Part shown: in pieces, positions 51,858-63,072 of the stretch | Layout of the letters: each line of letters starts with the position of its first letter | Position numbering within the stretch: position 1 is the first letter of the stretch | Assembly: GCF_900116515.1 (NCBI RefSeq) | Contig: NZ_FPBA01000021.1 | Span: 1,619 to 65,618 of the forward strand | DNA: 64,000 nt | Origin: Geodermatophilus amargosae | Lineage (GTDB): Bacteria > Actinomycetota > Actinomycetes > Mycobacteriales > Geodermatophilaceae | Direction: 5' to 3' | Translations under genes and position numbers: made by a program | Notes under the pieces: model-generated | Database searches by the model: none | What the model saw: only the letters and a program-made list of their open reading frames with translations | Told to the model about the DNA's origin: nothing

Positions 51858-54443
51858 ATGGTCACCGACTCAGCCACCCCGGTCAGCACCACCCCGGGAG
51901 CCGGGTCCGGCGTACCCGAGAAGCCGACCCTCGACGGTCTCGAGGCCACCTGGGTCGCCCGCTGGGCCGAGCAGGACACCTACGCCTTCGACCGCGCCGC
52001 CGCCCTGGCCGCGTCGCGCGAGCAGGTGTACTCGATCGACACCCCGCCGCCGACGGCCAGCGGGTCGCTGCACGTGGGGCACGTGTTCAGCTACACCCAC
52101 ACCGACATCGTCGCCCGCTACCAGCGGATGCGCGGCCGGCACGTCTTCTACCCGATGGGCTGGGACGACAACGGCCTGCCCACCGAGCGGCGCGTGCAGA
52201 ACTACTACGGCGTCCGCTGCGACCCCTCGCTCCCCTACGACCCGTCCTTCGAGCCGCCGGCCAAGCCGGGCAAGGACCAGGTGCCGGTCAGCCGGCGCAA
52301 CTTCGTCGAGCTGTGCGAGCGGCTGACCGAGGAGGACGAGCGCGCCTTCGAGCAGCTGTGGCGCCAGGTCGGCCTGTCGGTGGACTGGTCCAACGTCTAC
52401 CGGACGATCTCGGCGACCTCGCGGGCCACCGCGCAGCGGATGTTCCTGCACAACCTCTCCCGCGGCGAGGCCTACGCCCAGGAGGCGCCGACCCTCTGGG
52501 ACGTCACCTTCCGCACCGCCGTCGCCCAGGCCGAGCTGGAGGACCGCGAGCGCCCGGGCGCCTACCATCGGATCTCCTTCTCCTCCGCCGACGGCCCGGT
52601 CTTCATCGAGACCACCCGGCCGGAGCTGCTGCCGGCCTGCGTCGCGCTGGTCGCCCACCCCGACGACGAGCGGTACCGGCCGCTGTTCGGGAAGACGGTG
52701 CGCACCCCGCTGTTCGACGTCGAGGTGCCGGTGGTCGCCCACCGCCTCGCCGAGCCGGACAAGGGCTCGGGCATCGCGATGATCTGCACCTTCGGCGACC
52801 TCAACGACGTCACCTGGTGGCGCGAGCTGCAGCTGCCCACCCGCGCGGTGGTCGGCTGGGACGGCCGGTTCGTGGCCGAGGCCCCCGACGGCGTCCCCGC
52901 GGGGCCCTACGCCGAGCTGGCCGGGAAGACGGCGTACAGCGCGCAGCAGCGGATCGTGGAGATGCTCCGCGAGTCCGGCGACCTGCACGGCGAGCCGACG
53001 ACCATCACCCACCCGGTCAAGTTCTACGAGAAGGGCGACCGGCCGCTGGAGATCGTCACCACGCGGCAGTGGTACATCCGCAACGGCGGGCGGGACGCCG
53101 AGCTGCGGGACGCGCTGGTCGCCCGCGGCCGGGAGATCCAGTGGGTGCCCGAGCACATGCGGTTTCGCTACGAGAACTGGGTCGAGGGCCTCAACGGCGA
53201 CTGGCTGATCAGCCGCCAGCGGTTCTTCGGCGTGCCGTTCCCGGTCTGGTACCGGCTCGACGACGCCGGCGAGCCCGACTTCGACGACCCGCTCCTGGCT
53301 CCCGAGTCGGCGCTGCCGGTCGACCCGTCGTCCGACGTGCCCGAGGGCTACACCGAGGCGCAGCGCGGCGTGCCCGGCGGGTTCGTGGCCGACCCCGACG
53401 TCATGGACACCTGGGCGACGTCGTCCCTGTCGCCGCTGGTGGCCTCGGGCTGGGACACCGACCCGGAGCTGTTCGCCCACGTCTTCCCGATGGACCAGCG
53501 GCCCCAGGCGCACGACATCATCCGCACCTGGCTGTTCTCGACCGTCGTCCGCTCGCACTTCGAGTTCGGTGCGGTGCCGTGGACGCACGCCACGATCTCC
53601 GGTTTCGTCGTCGACCCCGACCGCAAGAAGATGTCGAAGTCCAAGGGCAACGTCGTCACGCCGATCGACGTCCTCGAGCGCTACGGCACCGACGCCGTCC
53701 GGTGGCGGGCCGCCGGCGCTCGGCCGGGCGCGGACTCGCCGTTCGACGAGGCGCAGATGAAGGTCGGCCGGCGGCTGGCCATGAAGATCCTCAACGTCGG
53801 CAAGTTCGTGCTGGGGCTCGGGGTCACCGCCGGGCTGAGCGGCGAGCAGGTCACCGAGCCGATCGACCTCGGGCTGCTGCGCCGGCTGGCCGGCGTCGTG
53901 GACGAGGCGACGGCGGCCATGGAGGCCTACAACTACACCCGCGCGCTCGAGGTGACCGAGGCGTTCTTCTGGTCGTTCTGCGACGACTACGTGGAGCTGG
54001 TGAAGTCCCGCGCCTACGGCACCGGGGCGGCAGCGGCGTCGGCGCAGGCCACCCTGGCGCTGGCGCTGGCGGTGCAGCTGCGGCTGTTCGCGCCGGTGCT
54101 TCCGTTCGTCACCGAGGAGGTCTGGTCCTGGTGGCAGGGCGGCTCGGTGCACCGCGCGCCGTGGCCGGCCGCCGCGGAGCTGCCCGCGGGCGGCGACCCG
54201 GAGGTCGTGCCCGTGGTGGCCGCGGCGCTGGCCGGGGTCCGCAAGGCCAAGTCCGACGCCAAGGTCTCGATGCGGGCCGACGTCGAGTCGGCGACGGTGA
54301 CCGCACCGGAGGCGCAGGTGCCGCTGCTGGAGGCCGGCCGCGCCGACCTGGTGGACGCCGGGCGCATCGCGGCGCTGACCGTCGTCGCCGGTTCCGGACC
54401 GCTGGCCGTCGACGTCGTGCTGGCGCCGCCCGCGGAGGCCTGA
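51858..54443 (+). CDS. valS: valine--tRNA ligase
   Basis: This class I aminoacyl-tRNA synthetase has 861 residues. The HIGH-type motif is [16 protein letters not shown] (HVGH at 72-75), followed by [20 protein letters not shown], the editing domain ([20 protein letters not shown]) and [13 protein letters not shown] near residue 591. The anticodon-binding region and a short C-terminal helix complete it. The [12 protein letters not shown] form and the length fit the archaeal-like ValS type found in many actinobacteria rather than the E. coli type. It is divergent from folC, unlike the codirectional arrangement in mycobacteria. No T-box is visible in the short upstream gap. Confidence 0.93.
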   Translation: MVTDSATPVSTTPGAGSGVPEKPTLDGLEATWVARWAEQDTYAFDRAAALAASREQVYSIDTPPPTASGSLHVGHVFSYTHTDIVARYQRMRGRHVFYPMGWDDNGLPTERRVQNYYGVRCDPSLPYDPSFEPPAKPGKDQVPVSRRNFVELCERLTEEDERAFEQLWRQVGLSVDWSNVYRTISATSRATAQRMFLHNLSRGEAYAQEAPTLWDVTFRTAVAQAELEDRERPGAYHRISFSSADGPVFIETTRPELLPACVALVAHPDDERYRPLFGKTVRTPLFDVEVPVVAHRLAEPDKGSGIAMICTFGDLNDVTWWRELQLPTRAVVGWDGRFVAEAPDGVPAGPYAELAGKTAYSAQQRIVEMLRESGDLHGEPTTITHPVKFYEKGDRPLEIVTTRQWYIRNGGRDAELRDALVARGREIQWVPEHMRFRYENWVEGLNGDWLISRQRFFGVPFPVWYRLDDAGEPDFDDPLLAPESALPVDPSSDVPEGYTEAQRGVPGGFVADPDVMDTWATSSLSPLVASGWDTDPELFAHVFPMDQRPQAHDIIRTWLFSTVVRSHFEFGAVPWTHATISGFVVDPDRKKMSKSKGNVVTPIDVLERYGTDAVRWRAAGARPGADSPFDEAQMKVGRRLAMKILNVGKFVLGLGVTAGLSGEQVTEPIDLGLLRRLAGVVDEATAAMEAYNYTRALEVTEAFFWSFCDDYVELVKSRAYGTGAAAASAQATLALALAVQLRLFAPVLPFVTEEVWSWWQGGSVHRAPWPAAAELPAGGDPEVVPVVAAALAGVRKAKSDAKVSMRADVESATVTAPEAQVPLLEAGRADLVDAGRIAALTVVAGSGPLAVDVVLAPPAEA

Positions 54444-54444
54444 C

Positions 54445-55374
54445 CTAGGCGGCCGTCTCCCGCGCCCAGCCCGGCGCCGGGCCCAATCCCAGCCGCCACC
54501 GGGCCGCCTCCTCCGAGGGGCTGTGGTCGCCCAGCGCCAGGCGCAGCCCGCGGAGCTGGGCGCGGGCGACGGCGACCTGGGCCGCCCCGCCGCGTCCGCG
54601 GCCGGGGACGCCGGCGCACCCGGCCAGCGCGGGTGAGACCAGCTGGGCCGCGGCGCCGGCCAGGCCGCGGTAGAAGACCCGCTCCAGCGGGCTGAGCCCG
54701 GGCGGGGCGGTGACGAAGGCGCGCATGGAGTCGGGGACGGGCGCGAGCTGCGGCCGGTACGCGGCGAGCGCCTCGGCGAGCTCGGCGGCGCTCTCCGGCA
54801 GGTCGGTGGTGCCGAGTTCCCGCGCGCTGCGCGCCCACTCGCGCACGTAGACGTCGGGCCGGCCGCGGCCGTACCGGGGGCTCAGGTCGCGGCCGACGGC
54901 CTGCTGCGCGGCGAGGAAGGCGTCGGTGAAGGCGAGGTGCACCCAGCGCAGCAGGCCGGGGTCCGACGCGGAGTAGGGCCGGCCGCGGACCCGGCCGCGG
55001 ACGGTCTCGTGCATCCCGCGGACCCGGGCGGACTCGCGCTCGGCGAGCTCCTCGGAGCCGAAGGTGCTGACGACCAGCCAGCGCGCGGTGCCGGCCAGCC
55101 GCTTCCACGGGTCCTCGCGGTAGGCCGAGTGCCGCTGCACGCCGGCGAGGGCGAGGGGGTGCGCCGCCTGGCCCAGCAGCGCCGCGACGCCGCCGACCAG
55201 CGTGGACAGGTCGCCGTGCACCCGCCACACCACGCCGTCGGGCTCGAACCAGCCGGGGCCGGTGCCGACCCGGGCGATGTCGCGGACCCACTCGGGTGCG
55301 CCGGTCGGGTCGCCGGACACGCGGGCCCGGAACGCCTCGCGCGCGGCCTCGGGCAGGGACGTCAGGACGCGCAC
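54445..55374 (-). CDS. oxygenase MpaB family (DUF2236) protein
   Basis: This 309-residue helical protein has the family marks GDLSTLVGGVAALLGQAAHP, LAGVQRHSAYREDPWKRLAG, MHETVRGRVRGRPYSASDPG and LLRWVHLAFTDAFLAAQQAV, with the conserved histidines that hold heme b in related latex-clearing and MpaB-type proteins. The substrate is unknown. GTG 55374 follows GGGGGA closely and is the natural start (VRVLTSLPEAAREAF). It overlaps the end of an AbiEi-like gene by 13 bp and ends 2 bp from the convergent valS stop. Confidence 0.85.
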   Translation of the reverse strand: MRVLTSLPEAAREAFRARVSGDPTGAPEWVRDIARVGTGPGWFEPDGVVWRVHGDLSTLVGGVAALLGQAAHPLALAGVQRHSAYREDPWKRLAGTARWLVVSTFGSEELAERESARVRGMHETVRGRVRGRPYSASDPGLLRWVHLAFTDAFLAAQQAVGRDLSPRYGRGRPDVYVREWARSARELGTTDLPESAAELAEALAAYRPQLAPVPDSMRAFVTAPPGLSPLERVFYRGLAGAAAQLVSPALAGCAGVPGRGRGGAAQVAVARAQLRGLRLALGDHSPSEEAARWRLGLGPAPGWARETAA

Positions 55375-55892
55375 TCCCCCGACTGTGCCAGCCCCCCGCC
55401 ACCCCGGCCCGCCGGCGGCGTTGGGGCTGCGGCTCGGACGTCGGCCCGGGTGAGGCCGGCCGGGTTGCCCCACGCGTCGACCACGGCGCGTTCGGGGCAG
55501 GAGACGGGGAGGCCGTCGATCCGCCGGACGCTGTCCTCCAGCGAGCGGGTGCGGTGCAGGACGACACCCGGGGTGCCCCGCCCGCTGCGGGTGTGGCCCA
55601 CGGTGAGGTGCACGGGACCACCGGGCGGGGCGAGCTCCCAGAGCGCCAGGGCGGACCGGTGGCTGACGACCCCACCGCAGCTGCGGACGGCGGCCTCGAC
55701 CCGGAGCCGCCGGTCGCCGGCGACCGCGGGCAGCGCGTAGACGCCGGGCTGCATCCGTGCCAGCCAGCCGGTGGACACCCACCGGGCCACCGTGCCGCGG
55801 TCGACCCGGGCGGTGAGCGCCTCCCAGGTGGTCCATCCGTCCGGGCCGACAGAGCTGCGGGATCGAGGGTCATCCGGCGACGGTGACCGCAA
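55362..55892 (-). CDS. AbiEi-like antitoxin N-terminal domain protein, probably truncated
   Basis: This 176-residue protein has the winged-helix/AbiEi-type features LTARVDRGTVARWVSTGWLA, VYALPAVAGDRR, GGVVSHRSALALWELAPPGG and VSCPERAVVDAWGNPAGLTR. Related actinobacterial proteins usually run to about 280-320 residues with a DUF559-like nuclease region; here the sequence ends in a Gly/Pro-rich stub. It is therefore probably truncated, or the overlapping oxygenase gene has replaced its tail. No cognate AbiEii-type toxin is adjacent. The first GTG/ATG options lie at 55892. Confidence 0.65.
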   Translation of the reverse strand: MRSPSPDDPRSRSSVGPDGWTTWEALTARVDRGTVARWVSTGWLARMQPGVYALPAVAGDRRLRVEAAVRSCGGVVSHRSALALWELAPPGGPVHLTVGHTRSGRGTPGVVLHRTRSLEDSVRRIDGLPVSCPERAVVDAWGNPAGLTRADVRAAAPTPPAGRGGGGLAQSGECAS

Positions 55893-56013
55893 CCGGATCT
55901 CTGTCGTGACCGGCGCCGAGATCTGTGGACGACCGGCCGGCGTGTGCGCCGAGGCCGGGTTCCAGGGCCCTGGATGCGGCGTCGGCGCAGCGCTCGCCGG
56001 CCACCGACGCGAG

Positions 56014-56045
56014 CGAGCCCGCCCCCGGGGTCGGGGACGGGCTCG
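56014..56045 (-). terminator. hairpin downstream of clpX
   Basis: Arms CGAGCCCG (56014-56021) and CGGGCTCG (56038-56045), extended inward by C/G pairs, lie 20 bases after the clpX stop. There is no U-tract. It is the likely end of the clpX transcript. Confidence 0.65.
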
Positions 56046-56064
56046 TCGGTGGTGCGGCTGTGTC

Positions 56065-57339
<1,275 letters not shown>

Positions 57340-57645
57340 CTGCTGACCTCCACCTCGGGGGAAGCAGGTCCTCCGGGGTACGGACCTGCGGATGATGTGT
57401 CACTGAAGTGCCCGTGTTGGTCCCGCTGGTGGCGGGTGCCGCGAGGACGACCCTCCCGGCGCTGCCGGCCGAGGATCGGGCGCTCGCCGACCGTACCTGC
57501 CGCCACCGACGCCGCGGGACTCCGACGCCCCGGTGCGCCGGGGGCGCTCGACTCGCTCGTCACTCCCGGCACTGCCCCCCGAACGGTACGGGTTCCGGCC
57601 GCGACACGCGCGACCTCTTCCCGTCCCGCCCGGGGGACGGCGTGC
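57340..57645 (-). other. 306-bp clpP2-clpX spacer, no gene seen
   Basis: The open frames here are Arg/Pro/Thr-rich and lack start signals or family resemblance. The spacer should carry the clpX promoter. I see no clear repeat or strong hairpin in it. Confidence 0.5.
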
Positions 57646-58275
57646 TCAGACCGCGGGCAACGCGTTGAGCTTCCGGCTCTGGATGACCTCGTCGACGATG
57701 CCGTACTCCTTGGCCTCGGTCGCGGTCAGGATCTTGTCGCGGTCGATGTCGGAGCGGACCTGCTCGGCCGTCCGGCCGGTGTGCCGCGCGAGGATCTCCT
57801 CCATCTGCTTGCGCACCCGCTCGATCTCGGCGGCGTGGATCTCCAGGTCCGAGACCTGGCCGCCGGCCTCGCCCGAGGGCTGGTGGATCAGCACGCGGGA
57901 GTAGGGCAGCGCGAGCCGCTTGCCCGGGGTCCCGGCCGCGAGCAGGACGGCGGCGGCCGAGGCGGCCTGGCCCATGCAGACGGTCTGGATGTCGGGCCGG
58001 ACGAACATCATCGTGTCGTAGATGGCCATCAGCGAGGTGAACGAGCCACCGGGCGAGTTGATGTAGATCGTGATGTCGCGGTCCGGGTCGGCCGACTCCA
58101 GCGTGATCAGCTGGGCCATGACGTCGTTGGCCGACGCGTCGTCGATCTGCACCCCGAGGAAGATGATGCGCTCCTCGAAGAGCTTGTTGTAGGGGTTGGA
58201 CTCCTTCATGCCGTAGCTCGTCCGCTCCACGAAGGAGGGGAGGATGTAGCGGCTGGAGGGCATCTCGAAACTCAC
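57646..58275 (-). CDS. clpP2: ATP-dependent Clp protease proteolytic subunit ClpP2
   Basis: This serine peptidase has 209 residues. The nucleophile is Ser106 in [10 protein letters not shown], the histidine is His131 in [12 protein letters not shown], and the acidic residue lies in the DIDRD segment. [18 protein letters not shown] forms the oxyanion loop. It is the second of two clpP genes; in actinobacteria ClpP1 and ClpP2 form a mixed tetradecamer that works with ClpX. The ATG start lies 17 bp after clpP1. The upstream gene order tig-clpP1-clpP2 identifies it as clpP2. Confidence 0.94.
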   Translation of the reverse strand: MSFEMPSSRYILPSFVERTSYGMKESNPYNKLFEERIIFLGVQIDDASANDVMAQLITLESADPDRDITIYINSPGGSFTSLMAIYDTMMFVRPDIQTVCMGQAASAAAVLLAAGTPGKRLALPYSRVLIHQPSGEAGGQVSDLEIHAAEIERVRKQMEEILARHTGRTAEQVRSDIDRDKILTATEAKEYGIVDEVIQSRKLNALPAV

Positions 58276-58292
58276 GTCAGTTCTCCGAACCG

Positions 58293-58928
58293 TCAGTTGT
58301 CGGCGACCGGGTTGGTGCTGTCGGTCATGGTGGCGCGGCTGACGACGTGGTCGACGAAGCCGTACTCCAGGGCCTCCTGCGCGGTGAACCAGCGGTCGCG
58401 GTCGGAGTCGCGCTCGATCTGCTCGAGCGACTGCCCGGTGTGCTGGGCCTGGAGCTCGTTGAGCTCCTTCTTGGTCCGCCGGAACAGGTCGGCCTGGATG
58501 GCGATGTCCGCGGCGGTGCCGCCGACGCCGGCCGAGGGCTGGTGCATCATGATCCGCGCGTGCGGCAGGGCGTAGCGCTTGCCCGCAGTGCCCGCGGTCA
58601 GGAGGAACTGGCCCATCGAGGCGGCCAGGCCCATGCCGTAGGTGGCGACGTCGCAGTCGATGAACTGCATCGTGTCGTAGATGGCCATGCCGGCGCTGAC
58701 CGAGCCGCCGGGCGAGTTGATGTACAGGTGGATGTCCTGCTTGGGGTCCTCGGCCGAGAGCAGGAGCATCTGGGCGGCCAGCTGGTTGGCGATGACGTCG
58801 TCGACCTGGGTGCCCAGGAAGATGATGCGCTCGCGCAGCAGGCGCTCGTAGACCGAGTCGTTGAGGTTCATCCCCCCGGCGGCACCCCGCATCAGCGGGC
58901 TGTACGCCGGGTTCGGGTCGGTGCTCAC
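58293..58928 (-). CDS. clpP1: ATP-dependent Clp protease proteolytic subunit ClpP1
   Basis: This 211-residue peptidase has the nucleophile Ser104 in [12 protein letters not shown], His129 in [12 protein letters not shown] and the oxyanion segment [21 protein letters not shown] 58928 ([12 protein letters not shown]) is the preferred start; the 100 residues upstream in frame are Pro/Arg-rich and would include the hairpin after tig. The short N-terminal segment before [10 protein letters not shown] is probably a propeptide. Cotranscribed with clpP2. Confidence 0.93.
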   Translation of the reverse strand: MSTDPNPAYSPLMRGAAGGMNLNDSVYERLLRERIIFLGTQVDDVIANQLAAQMLLLSAEDPKQDIHLYINSPGGSVSAGMAIYDTMQFIDCDVATYGMGLAASMGQFLLTAGTAGKRYALPHARIMMHQPSAGVGGTAADIAIQADLFRRTKKELNELQAQHTGQSLEQIERDSDRDRWFTAQEALEYGFVDHVVSRATMTDSTNPVADN

Positions 58929-59126
58929 GGGTGGTGTGACCTCCGTTGGCGGTGGATCGAGTCGGTCTCGGTGGGCGGGGAGCGGGGCCGGCGGCCCTGG
59001 CGGGCCGTACCCCCGGCGTCCGCCCCGAGTCACGTCGACCCTAACGCGCACCCCTGGGCCGGGAGTCCCGGCGCGGGCCCTGTTCGCCGTCGGCGCAGCG
59101 GACCCCCGCCGCGACGGGCCGGGTGA

Positions 59127-59176
59127 CGACGGACGCCGCCCTCCCCCGCGCACGCGGGGCAGGACGGCGTCCGTCG
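59127..59176 (-). terminator. strong two-part hairpin downstream of tig
   Basis: Outer arms of 12 perfect bases (59127-59138 and 59165-59176) and inner arms CCCCGC / GCGGGG (59144-59149 and 59154-59159) form a long stem, beginning 15 bases after the tig stop. It separates the tig and clpP1P2 transcripts. Confidence 0.8.
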
Positions 59177-59190
59177 GGGAGTGGTGCGGC

Positions 59191-60690
59191 TCAGGCCTTG
59201 GTGACGTCCTCGGTGTCCTCGGTGGCACCCTCGACCGCCTCGACGGCGACGGCGTCGGCGACCTCGGCGTCGGGCGCCTCGTCGTCGGAGTCGACGTCCG
59301 TGGGGGCGGTGGCGGACTCGTCGGTGGCGGACTCGTCGGCGGCCGGGGCCGCTTCGGCCGCGCGGACCGTCTGCGGGCGCACCGACTCCAGGTCGACGAC
59401 GTTGCCCGAGGCGTCGGTGATCGTCGTCTGCTCGAGCAGCTGGGCCAGCGCCTTGGTCCGGCGGACGTCGGCGACGAACTCGGCGATGTTGCCGCCCTGC
59501 TGCAGCTGCTGGGCGTACTGCTCCGGGCTCATCCGGTTGCGCGAGGCCTGCGCCATGATCTGCGCCGACAGGTCGTCGTTGTCGACGGTGATCTCGCGGG
59601 CGTCGGCGATGGCGTCGAGGACGAACTGGGTGCGGACGGCCTCCTCGATGTTCTTGCGCTGCTCGGCGGTGTAGGCCTCACGGCTCTCGGTGCCCGACAT
59701 CGACAGGAACGTGTCCCAGTCCATGCCGGCGTTGGTGAGCTCGTTGCCGAGGGCCTGGTCGCGGTACTCCAGCTCGCGGTCGACGAGGCCCTCGGGGATC
59801 GGCACCTCGGTGGCCTCGAGCAGGTGCTCGACGAGCTTGTCGCGGGCCTGGGCGCCCTGCTGCATGACCTTCACCCGCGAGAGCCGGGTGCGGACGTCGT
59901 CGCGCAGCTCCTCGAGGGTGTCGAACTCGCTGGCGGTGGAGGCGAACTCGTCGTCGAGCTCGGGCAGCTCCTTGGCCTTCACCGAGCGGACGGTGACGGT
60001 GACCTGGGCCTGCTCGCCGGCGTGCGGTCCCTGCTGCAGCGGGGTCTCGAACGTGGCCGACTCGTCGGCCGACAGCCCGCGGACGGCGTCGTCGAGGCCC
60101 TCCATGATCGAGCCGGAGCCGACCTCGTAGGACATGCCGCTGGTGGTGCCGTCCTCGAGCACCTCGTCGCCGACGCGGGCCTCGAGGTCGATGGACACGA
60201 AGTCACCGTCCTGGGCGGCCCGCTCGACGCCGGTCAGCATCGCGAAGCGCTCGCGCATGACGGTGACCTGCTGGTCGATCTCCTCGTCGGTGACCTCGAC
60301 GTCGTCGACGGTGACCGACAGGTCCTCCAGGGCGGGGAGGTCGATCTTCGGCGCGACGTCGACCTCGGCGGTGAACGCCAGGGTGTCGTTGTCGTCGAGG
60401 CGGGTGACCTCGATGTCGGGCTGGCCGAGGACCCGGACCTGGTTCTCGCGGACGACCTCGGAGTAGACCTCCGGGATGGCGTGCTGGACGACCTGCTCGA
60501 GGACGACCGGGCGGCCGATGCGCTGGTCGAGGATGCGGTTGGGCACCTTGCCCGGGCGGAAGCCGGGGACGCGGACCTGGGTCTTGAGCTCCTTGTAGAC
60601 CTCACCGAAGGCGTGGTCTAGGTCCCCCCACGGCACCTCGATCGCCATCCGGACCCGCGTGGGGCCCAGTTCCTCGATGGTGCTCTTCAC
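59191..60690 (-). CDS. tig: trigger factor
   Basis: This ribosome-bound chaperone has 499 residues. The ribosome-binding N-domain starts [20 protein letters not shown] and contains the signature [11 protein letters not shown]. The FKBP-type domain (about 155-240) includes [13 protein letters not shown] and [15 protein letters not shown], and the helical C-domain follows with [20 protein letters not shown]. An acidic tail of about 50 residues (Ala/Asp/Glu/Thr) ends it. GTG 60690 has GAGGAG about 10 bp upstream. Confidence 0.96.
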   Translation of the reverse strand: MKSTIEELGPTRVRMAIEVPWGDLDHAFGEVYKELKTQVRVPGFRPGKVPNRILDQRIGRPVVLEQVVQHAIPEVYSEVVRENQVRVLGQPDIEVTRLDDNDTLAFTAEVDVAPKIDLPALEDLSVTVDDVEVTDEEIDQQVTVMRERFAMLTGVERAAQDGDFVSIDLEARVGDEVLEDGTTSGMSYEVGSGSIMEGLDDAVRGLSADESATFETPLQQGPHAGEQAQVTVTVRSVKAKELPELDDEFASTASEFDTLEELRDDVRTRLSRVKVMQQGAQARDKLVEHLLEATEVPIPEGLVDRELEYRDQALGNELTNAGMDWDTFLSMSGTESREAYTAEQRKNIEEAVRTQFVLDAIADAREITVDNDDLSAQIMAQASRNRMSPEQYAQQLQQGGNIAEFVADVRRTKALAQLLEQTTITDASGNVVDLESVRPQTVRAAEAAPAADESATDESATAPTDVDSDDEAPDAEVADAVAVEAVEGATEDTEDVTKA

Positions 60691-60776
60691 AGCGGCAGTG
60701 CTCCTCGGTACGACGGAAGGGGACGCCGGGACCGGCGCCGGGTCGACCCCCGAGTCTAGAGACGCCGGGGGCGGGG

Positions 60777-60850
60777 TCGGGGTGGCGGGATTCGAACCCA
60801 CGGCCCCCCGCTCCCAAAGCGGGTGCGCTACCAAGCTGCGCCACACCCCG
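60777..60850 (-). tRNA. tRNA-Pro (TGG anticodon)
   Basis: On the minus strand the sequence folds into a cloverleaf: acceptor CGGGGTG / CACCCCG with discriminator A, D-arm GCGCAGCTTGGTAGCGC, anticodon loop CTTTGGGAG (anticodon TGG) and the T-arm with GGTTCGAATCC. CCA is not encoded. It lies between tig and the amidase gene. Confidence 0.95.
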
Positions 60851-60864
60851 TGGCGGCGTCGAGT

Positions 60865-62328
60865 CTAGGCGCGCCCTCCGGACGCGACGGCCGGACGGCG
60901 TCCTGCCCACGGCGCGGCCTCCTCCAGCGCGGCCGCCACCCGCACCAGCAGGTCCTCCCGTCCGGCGCCGGCCACCAGCTGCACGCCCACCGGCAGGCCG
61001 GCGTCGGTGGTGTGCAGCGGCAGGCTGACCGCCGGCTGCCCGGTCACGTTGAACTGGGCGGTCCAGGGGATGAACGCGGAGATCCGGCGGCCCTCCTCGC
61101 GCGGGCCGGCCGCGGTGAACCAGCCGAGCTCCGGCGGCGGGGCGCCCACGGTGGGGGTGACCAGGAGGTCGAAGCCCTCGCCGCCGTCCTCGGCCGGTGT
61201 CCAGAAGGACGCCATGCGGCGCGACCAGGCACCCAGCCAGGCGCGGGCGGTGAGGTACTCCGGTGCGGTCATCCGGTTCCCGGTCAGCCGGTAGTACGCG
61301 TTGCGCGGCTCGAGCTCGTCGTCGGCGATGTCCCGGCCGACTACCCGCTCCATGTCGGCGAGGGTGCGGGCGGTGTCGGCGGCGATGGTCGCGTTGAAGT
61401 GCCGGGAGAAGTCATCCTCGAACAGGGCCGCCGGGGAGGCCTCCTCGACGGCGCAGCCGAGGTCCTCGAGCAGCCGGCCGGCCCGGGCGACGGCGGCCCG
61501 GCACTCGGGGTCATCGAGATAGCGCTCGTCCAGTGGGGAGGCGACCAGGCCGACCCTCAGCGGGCCGACCGGGGCGCCGACCTCCTCGAGCAGCAGACGC
61601 GGCAGCGGCGGCGCGGCGTAGGGGTCGCCGGGCATCGGCCGGCCGATCAGGTCGAGGACGGCGGCGGTGTCGCGGACCGTGCGGGTGACGACACCGTCGA
61701 TGGTGGCGCCGGCCCAGCCCTCGCCGACGTCGGGGCCCTGGCTGACCCGCGCCCGGCTGGGCTTGAGCCCGACCAGCCCGCACTCGGCGGCGGGGATGCG
61801 GATCGACCCGCCGCCGTCGCTGGCGTGCGCGACCGGCACGTACCCCGCCGCGACCGCGGCGGCCGACCCGCCGCTGGAGCCACCGGTCGAGCGGGTGGGG
61901 TCCCAGGGATTGCGGGCCGGCACGTGGGCGGCCGGCTCGGTGGTGACCGTCGTCCCGAGCTCGGGGACGTTGGTGCGGCCGAGGACGACGAAGCCGGCGG
62001 CGCGGAACAACGTCGCCAGGTGGCTGTCGCGCCGCCAGCGGATCCCGGCCTGCTGTAGCGGGCCCAGGCCGTAGGCGGTCTCCTCCCCCGCCATGTGCGC
62101 GCCCATGTCCTTGAGCAGCAGCGGCACGCCGCGGAACGGCCCGTCGGGCAGCGTCCCGGCGGCCTCGGCGCGGGCGGCGTCGAAGCGGTCGCGGATGACG
62201 GCGGACAGCTGCGCGTCGGCGGCCTCGATCCGCGCGATGGCGGCGTCGACCAGCTCGGCGGGGCTGGCCTCCCCGCGGCGTACCAGGTCGGCCTGTGCGG
62301 TGGCGTCCAGCTCTGTGGGCTCGGTCAC
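60865..62328 (-). CDS. amidase signature family amidase
   Basis: The Ser-Ser-Lys catalytic triad is visible: Lys73 in [12 protein letters not shown], the cis-Ser151 in [18 protein letters not shown] and the nucleophile Ser175 in [20 protein letters not shown]. Length is 487 residues, usual for the family. The C-terminal [20 protein letters not shown] is typical of amidases acting on small amides; the substrate cannot be read. It is not a GatA, since no gatB or gatC is near. The ATG at 62328 gives a normal N-terminus. Confidence 0.92.
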   Translation of the reverse strand: MTEPTELDATAQADLVRRGEASPAELVDAAIARIEAADAQLSAVIRDRFDAARAEAAGTLPDGPFRGVPLLLKDMGAHMAGEETAYGLGPLQQAGIRWRRDSHLATLFRAAGFVVLGRTNVPELGTTVTTEPAAHVPARNPWDPTRSTGGSSGGSAAAVAAGYVPVAHASDGGGSIRIPAAECGLVGLKPSRARVSQGPDVGEGWAGATIDGVVTRTVRDTAAVLDLIGRPMPGDPYAAPPLPRLLLEEVGAPVGPLRVGLVASPLDERYLDDPECRAAVARAGRLLEDLGCAVEEASPAALFEDDFSRHFNATIAADTARTLADMERVVGRDIADDELEPRNAYYRLTGNRMTAPEYLTARAWLGAWSRRMASFWTPAEDGGEGFDLLVTPTVGAPPPELGWFTAAGPREEGRRISAFIPWTAQFNVTGQPAVSLPLHTTDAGLPVGVQLVAGAGREDLLVRVAAALEEAAPWAGRRPAVASGGRA

Positions 62329-62373
62329 GCCCGGACGCTATCGGCCGCACCCGCTACGCTGGGCGGGCACCTC

Positions 62374-62444
62374 GCGGGTGTAGCTCAATGGCAGAGCCCC
62401 AGCCTTCCAAGCTGGCCATGCCGGTTCGATCCCGGTCACCCGCT
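62374..62444 (+). tRNA. tRNA-Gly (TCC anticodon)
   Basis: The cloverleaf has acceptor GCGGGTG / CACCCGC with discriminator T, D-loop AGCTCAATGGCAGAGC, anticodon loop CTTCCAA (anticodon TCC) and a T-arm with GGTTCGATCCC. CCA is encoded at 62445-62447. The region immediately downstream is an accessory island, so this tRNA may be an integration site. Confidence 0.95.
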
Positions 62445-62553
62445 CCAAGCAAAAATCCAGGTCAGGCCGCCTGTTAGGTCCTCTGAAGGAGTGCTGGAGG
62501 ACCGTCTGGAAGGCCCGTTCTAGGCCCCTGCAGACCCCTGTTTTCCCCTCCAT

Positions 62554-62649
62554 TGGTCATGAACTGGTCACGCGGGGCAGCCCATACAGGCAGGCCGCAG
62601 CCCTCGTTCACCTCTCCCGGGGCCTCGTGACCACAACCTGGTCACGCGG
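62554..62649. repeat. cluster of TGGTCA(C) motifs downstream of tRNA-Gly
   Basis: TGGTCA occurs at 62554 and 62565 (11 bp apart) and TGGTCAC again at 62639. An inverted copy, GTGACCA at 62627-62633, forms a 7-bp inverted repeat with the last one. The 12-bp word CTGGTCACGCGG occurs twice (62564-62575 and 62638-62649). The arrangement resembles recombinase arm-type sites near an attachment site, but no integrase gene is in view. Confidence 0.6.
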
Positions 62650-62687
62650 TGAGCGCCAGGCCGTGCTGAAGTGACCCCCGTCAGGCG

Positions 62688-62925
62688 GACGCCTCGTTCT
62701 GTGTCGCCGGCGCGAAGCTGGGCACCCCGAAGACCGCCGATGGCGACGTCGAGTCACTGCGCCTGCTGAAGATCGCTCGGGACACCGCGGTCAAGGCCCG
62801 CACTGCGGCCATGACCGCGCTCAAGGCGACGCTGGTGACCGCCGCCGACGACCTGCGCACCCAGCTGGAGCCACTGAGCGACTACAAGCTCATCCGGGCC
62901 AGTGCGGCGCTCGACTCCGCCGCGA
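62688..62925 (+). pseudogene. IS110 family transposase fragment
   Basis: The frame opened after a TGA at 62667 reads GTPKTADGDVESLRLLKIAR, then VKARTAAMTALKATLVTAAD and LRTQLEPLSDYKLIRASAAL, matching the helical region between the DEDD domain and the C-terminal serine-type domain of IS110 transposases. Both catalytic ends are missing. From about 62926 to 63072 no coding signal is seen. Confidence 0.75.
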
Positions 62926-63072
62926 ACCGATACGGGTGTCACGTCCGGCCGTGCCCGAGTCACCCACGCCCAACCGCCCCGTCAGGTCAGGAGGACCTCC
63001 ACGCGGGCCTCGCGGGCGGCGCGACGTGGGCGTCGCATAAACCCCAGCGGTACCCCGTGCTCCACCTGCTGC

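Noticed and set aside
57408-57668. Plus-strand open frame in the clpX-clpP2 spacer
   Set aside because: Low-complexity composition, no ribosome binding site, and the reading frame runs into antisense of clpP2.
62338-62553. Minus-strand open frame with GIEPAWPAWKAGALPLSYT
   Set aside because: It is the antisense of the tRNA-Gly gene, a common false protein prediction.
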